A stretch of DNA of 64,000 bases from Diplolepis rosae (taxonomy: Eukaryota; Arthropoda; Insecta; Hymenoptera; Diplolepididae). Numbering within the stretch: the stretch's first letter is position 1; the number at the start of each line of letters is the position of its first letter. This document shows, in pieces, positions 61,083-64,000 of this stretch. Made by a program: the position numbers and the translations under genes. Where the stretch lies: positions 248,001 through 312,000 of the forward strand of contig JAPYXD010000262.1 in NCBI GenBank assembly GCA_030998225.1. The letters are read 5' to 3'. Below the pieces are notes generated by a model that saw only the letters and a list, made by a program, of their open reading frames with translations, was not told where the DNA came from and did no database searches.

Positions 61083-61440
61083 GGTAAATTCATTGCATTG
61101 CTATAATTAAAATGAGACTTGCAATAACACTTAAAAATATTCCTTCAAAAATGATGTATTACAAATACAATTTTTTTTTGTATTCTGAATATTTCACTTG
61201 ACTTTCTTAAGTTTCTATCACACACGCTAAGGTTGACAACCGTAAACCATAGACCGGTGATCGGGTGATTCCCGTGATTCCAGAACGTGAGGGCTGCCGG
61301 CCCCCACCATGCTCCCATGTGGGAACATATTGTGATGATCGCACCTGCGCGCTCATCTGATTTGCGGATTGCGAATCAACTAGATGGTGCGTTCATAAAT
61401 TAGATTCAAAATAACTTCCTCTATACATACGTAATTATAC
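61083..61440 (-). promoter_or_regulatory. Upstream region of SWEET
   Basis: Directly 5' of the start codon is AT-rich leader DNA, then a GC-rich stretch at 61244-61360 (GGGCTGCCGGCCCCCACC, GCACCTGCGCGCTC). This is the likely promoter. No TATA box was placed with confidence. Confidence 0.4.
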
Positions 61441-62572
61441 GTAATTATACGTAACAAAGAAGTACTGTGGGAAAATTTAATATCGTTTTCATTTTTAAAA
61501 TAATTAAAAAAGGGCAGAATAAATCTTAAGGTTTATGATGAAAGAGACTTTTAGTATTAAGAATAAATATAAATCTTCTAGTTTTATTGGAAAAATAACA
61601 AGGGTTGGTCTATATGACTCAATACGTATAAACACGTGTAACGATCTCATATTTCCCAAATTGTTAAAACAAAATTTAATGTTAATTCACTTGCTGAAAT
61701 TTACCAGATCAAGTTGACATGTAAGAGAAATAATAAATAGACCAGCCTTGTTCCCTAGAATAATTAAATTAAGAATTCATTTTCAGGATGACAGGTTGTA
61801 AGGAAACCTCGAGGAATGCCTCTAAAATAATTCATAAGTTTAATGTAAAGAACGTGTGAAAATCGTTTTGGAGACTGGAAATATAACGCAAAAGGAAATC
61901 AAAATTAGTATTTATGCTTATTTTATGAGCATGTCTAGATGTCTAAAACCTATATCACTCGTCGCCTCAAGAAAGCCTAAAAAAAAACGTTCCATTTATA
62001 AAATAAACCAAATCTCAAGTCTCCAGAACGATCGTAAAAGATTAATTTATGTGAAAACTCTACATCCCCTAACTAATAAGGGAATAATATTACGTTAACA
62101 GAGACTGACCCCCCGAGGCGAAAACACATTATATGTATTTTGACACTTATGTGTATGCACTTGACAAGCTTAAAAGCGCACGTGGGCCTAACGCCCATGA
62201 TTGGTCACTAATAGGCCTGCCTTTTAGTACTTTAAAGTAAATCCGGACCAATTAAAGACATGAAAATTCCTAACAAAGAATTTCAGAGCCAAAGATATTA
62301 AAGTTAACGCGTTAAAGACCCAAAATCTCAAAGTGGGGACTTTATGTTTTAAGCCTAGGAGGATCACTCTCTGTACAAAAAATACTTTACTTGTTGTTTG
62401 ACTTGTCTTCTTACTCGGTCGTTTTTCTGTACGCGGAAATTTTCTCCAAACACCTTTGTTAAAAAGATCACCAGTTTATAAAAATTAATGACAGTTTATT
62501 AAATTCACGTTTTAAACTTATTCAAAACTAATAAAAATCCACATTCCTATCTTTATAGGATTTCAAATCGGA
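61441..62572. other. Unassigned sequence, possibly body of an LTR
   Basis: No gene is supported. The stretch may belong to the LTR whose end is proposed at about 62642, but I could not find the matching LTR start (a TGTGACGACC-type tip). Confidence 0.35.
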
Positions 62573-62668
62573 CCGCGCAATAAAAACTTAAAATCTAGTT
62601 CTCGAAGTTTCGTGAAGACGGCCCTGAGATCGGGTCGTCACATTAAAAATTGGTGACAGCGGTGGGAT
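62573..62668 (+). mobile_element. Putative LTR end and primer-binding site of a retrotransposon
   Basis: A polyadenylation signal (AATAAA, about 62578) is followed 60 bp on by GGGTCGTCACA, a plausible LTR 3' tip, then ATTAAAAATTGGTGACAGCGGTGGGAT. The latter resembles the TGGTGACAG-type primer-binding region that follows the 5' LTR in insect Gypsy-like elements. The second LTR would lie outside the window. Confidence 0.4.
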
Positions 62669-62792
62669 TATTTGAAAAAATATATATCTATATATAAACA
62701 TATATATTCAAAAAAAAAAAAAAAAACTTCATACAACTGGTGCCAACTCAACGCTCGGAGCGGTCGTACGTGAAGTGCGATCCATCATTGGA

Positions 62793-62905
62793 CCTGGACC
62801 TGGAACCTGCCTCTGGACTTGAAAGCGACTGGAATCTCTGGACCTGGAAGCGACTGGAATCCCTGGACCTGGAAGCGGCTGGAATCCCTGGACCTGGACT
62901 GCTGC
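62793..62905 (+). repeat. Short tandem repeat, 25-bp unit
   Basis: The unit GAAGCGACTGGAATCCCTGG + ACCTG is repeated about three times with few changes, flanked by GGACCTGGACCTGG. It lies in the presumed leader of the retrotransposon. Open frames on both strands here reflect the repeat. Confidence 0.75.
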
Positions 62906-63245
62906 ATCCCGCGGATCTGTAGAACTCAGCGAACCTGAAAAAGAAAAGAAAGTGTTAGTGCGGGAGTGATAAAAGGGCAATTCCGAAGTGTTTAGTGAAA
63001 ATAAAAGTGTATGGATTACAAGAATGCAGAATGAATGGTGAGTCTCTCTGAACATTAATATTTATTCTGCCTTTTCTGTTTCGAAATTTTATTTTATATG
63101 AAATTTAAATAGAATAGGAGACGGAAATTGATTATCTCCCAGTTTGCCACTCGATGATTTTCAAATAAAAAAAAAATCGAATTCCGATCTCGACAAATTT
63201 CTTTATGAAAATTTGATTAAAAACTTTTTTAAATGTTTCTATTAG

Positions 63246-63524
63246 GAGAAAATCACATTTTTTTACTCCACCTCTCTTGAAAATCATTCGCTATTCACCA
63301 TCATAGATAACGACGGTCTGCCACATCAATTTTTCATTCCTCGTGACTTTACTTGGGATATATTGATTAAAAACGAGCTTTGTTTAATTATTACCAATCA
63401 GTGCGAACCTTTTCATTTTTGTAAATTATATTCTGAACCAGACCGCTGGATAGTAAATTTTTTTAATGATTATGGAATTATGATCTTTTGTGCTCCATTT
63501 AACGAAACTTGCGAATATTACTAA
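63246..63524 (+). CDS. Unrecognised 92-residue open frame without ATG (possible exon)
   Basis: An open frame begins right after TTTCTATTAG, which reads as a splice acceptor, and runs to TAA at 63522-63524. The peptide contains FFYSTSLENHSLFTIIDNDG, HQFFIPRDFTWDIL and PDRWIVNFFNDYG. Its composition is balanced rather than repeat-like, and codon use does not look random. I do not recognise a family. It could be the last exon of a gene, or part of the retrotransposon leader region. The upstream exon was not found. Confidence 0.35.
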   Translation, partial: EKITFFYSTSLENHSLFTIIDNDGLPHQFFIPRDFTWDILIKNELCLIITNQCEPFHFCKLYSEPDRWIVNFFNDYGIMIFCAPFNETCEYY

Positions 63525-63599
63525 GATAAAACTAATCGATTACTTGTAGATTCAAATTATTATTTGAAGATAAAAAAGATGACATTTTCAGTGGTTATG

Positions 63600-63900
63600 A
63601 TAAAAAAATATATATATAAATAAATAAATAATTAATTAATTAATTAAAAACAATAATTGAAAATGAAAAATATGTATATATCTAGTACATTTGCTCGATT
63701 AATAGTTTTGGAAATATCAGATAAAAAATTTATATATAAACGAATAAATAAAAATAAATTAAGAAAGTATACATATATAATATAGTAATAAACAATCGAG
63801 GAATAAATATAAATAATGTATATATGAATATGACTGATAAAAATATATAAACAATAATTAATAAATAAAAAAAATAAATAATAATTTTTAAAAAATCCCA
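63600..63900. repeat. AT-only low-complexity tract
   Basis: ATAAATAAATAATTAATTAA-type repeats interrupted by TATATATAA. No gene. Confidence 0.8.
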
Positions 63901-64000
63901 GTTCGAAACTGAATAGATGGAGGCTACGATTGGGTGAATACGATTATTTCATGGTGCTTAAACCAGGTAAAGTAAATGCAAATTCAAATACATTATTGAG

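Noticed and set aside
62729..63055. 108-residue minus-strand frame over the 25-bp tandem repeat
   Set aside because: Pro/Gly-rich peptide created by the tandem repeat, with an equally open frame on the other strand.

Overview
The window is an AT-rich, intron-containing animal genome segment. Three single-copy genes with insect-like proteins anchor it: CDC14 phosphatase (minus strand, 375-18378, 3' end off the left edge), the GATOR2 subunit WDR24 (plus strand, 50499-57091) and a SWEET sugar transporter resembling Drosophila slv (minus strand, 59280-61082). All introns I resolved in these three genes are GT-AG and phase-consistent. The TE content (mariner, EnSpm/CACTA-like, THAP element, many foldback MITEs) fits an insect with a repeat-rich genome. 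A hymenopteran is plausible, but the sequence alone does not prove it.

Layout. 1-18.4 kb: CDC14. A 12.6-kb intron (1171-13757) holds a decayed THAP-domain element, a mariner remnant, several MITEs and a ~1-kb-arm palindrome (6534-9679) that was itself split by a 977-bp TA-flanked element. 18.4-26.4 kb: intergenic DNA with reverse-transcriptase fragments, a short MITE, a candidate CDC14 promoter, and an AT-rich repeat interrupted by a 1381-bp solo LTR with a perfect TATT target duplication. 26.5-39.1 kb: the most notable object, a ~12.6-kb DNA transposon with inverted ends, purine/pyrimidine-biased subterminal repeat arrays, and two divergent genes: a spliced BEN-domain gene (minus) and an EnSpm/CACTA-type transposase (plus). 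Each carries what looks like one reading-frame break. 39.2-50.1 kb: AT-rich repeats related to 21.3-26 kb, a 2.6-kb palindrome, and a 889-bp MITE inserted cleanly into one repeat copy. 50.1-57.1 kb: WDR24, with a 1.5-kb palindrome and a MITE in intron 10. 57.1-61.4 kb: WDR24 and SWEET converge tail to tail. 61.7-64 kb: what looks like the end of a retrotransposon LTR with a primer-binding-site-like stretch, then leader DNA and one unexplained open reading frame.

The host genes act separately: CDC14 in mitotic exit and cilia, WDR24 in amino-acid sensing upstream of TORC1, SWEET in sugar transport. The two genes of the 26.5-39.1 kb transposon probably act together. By analogy with plant En/Spm (TnpD plus the subterminal-repeat binder TnpA), I infer that the BEN protein may be the DNA-binding partner of the transposase.
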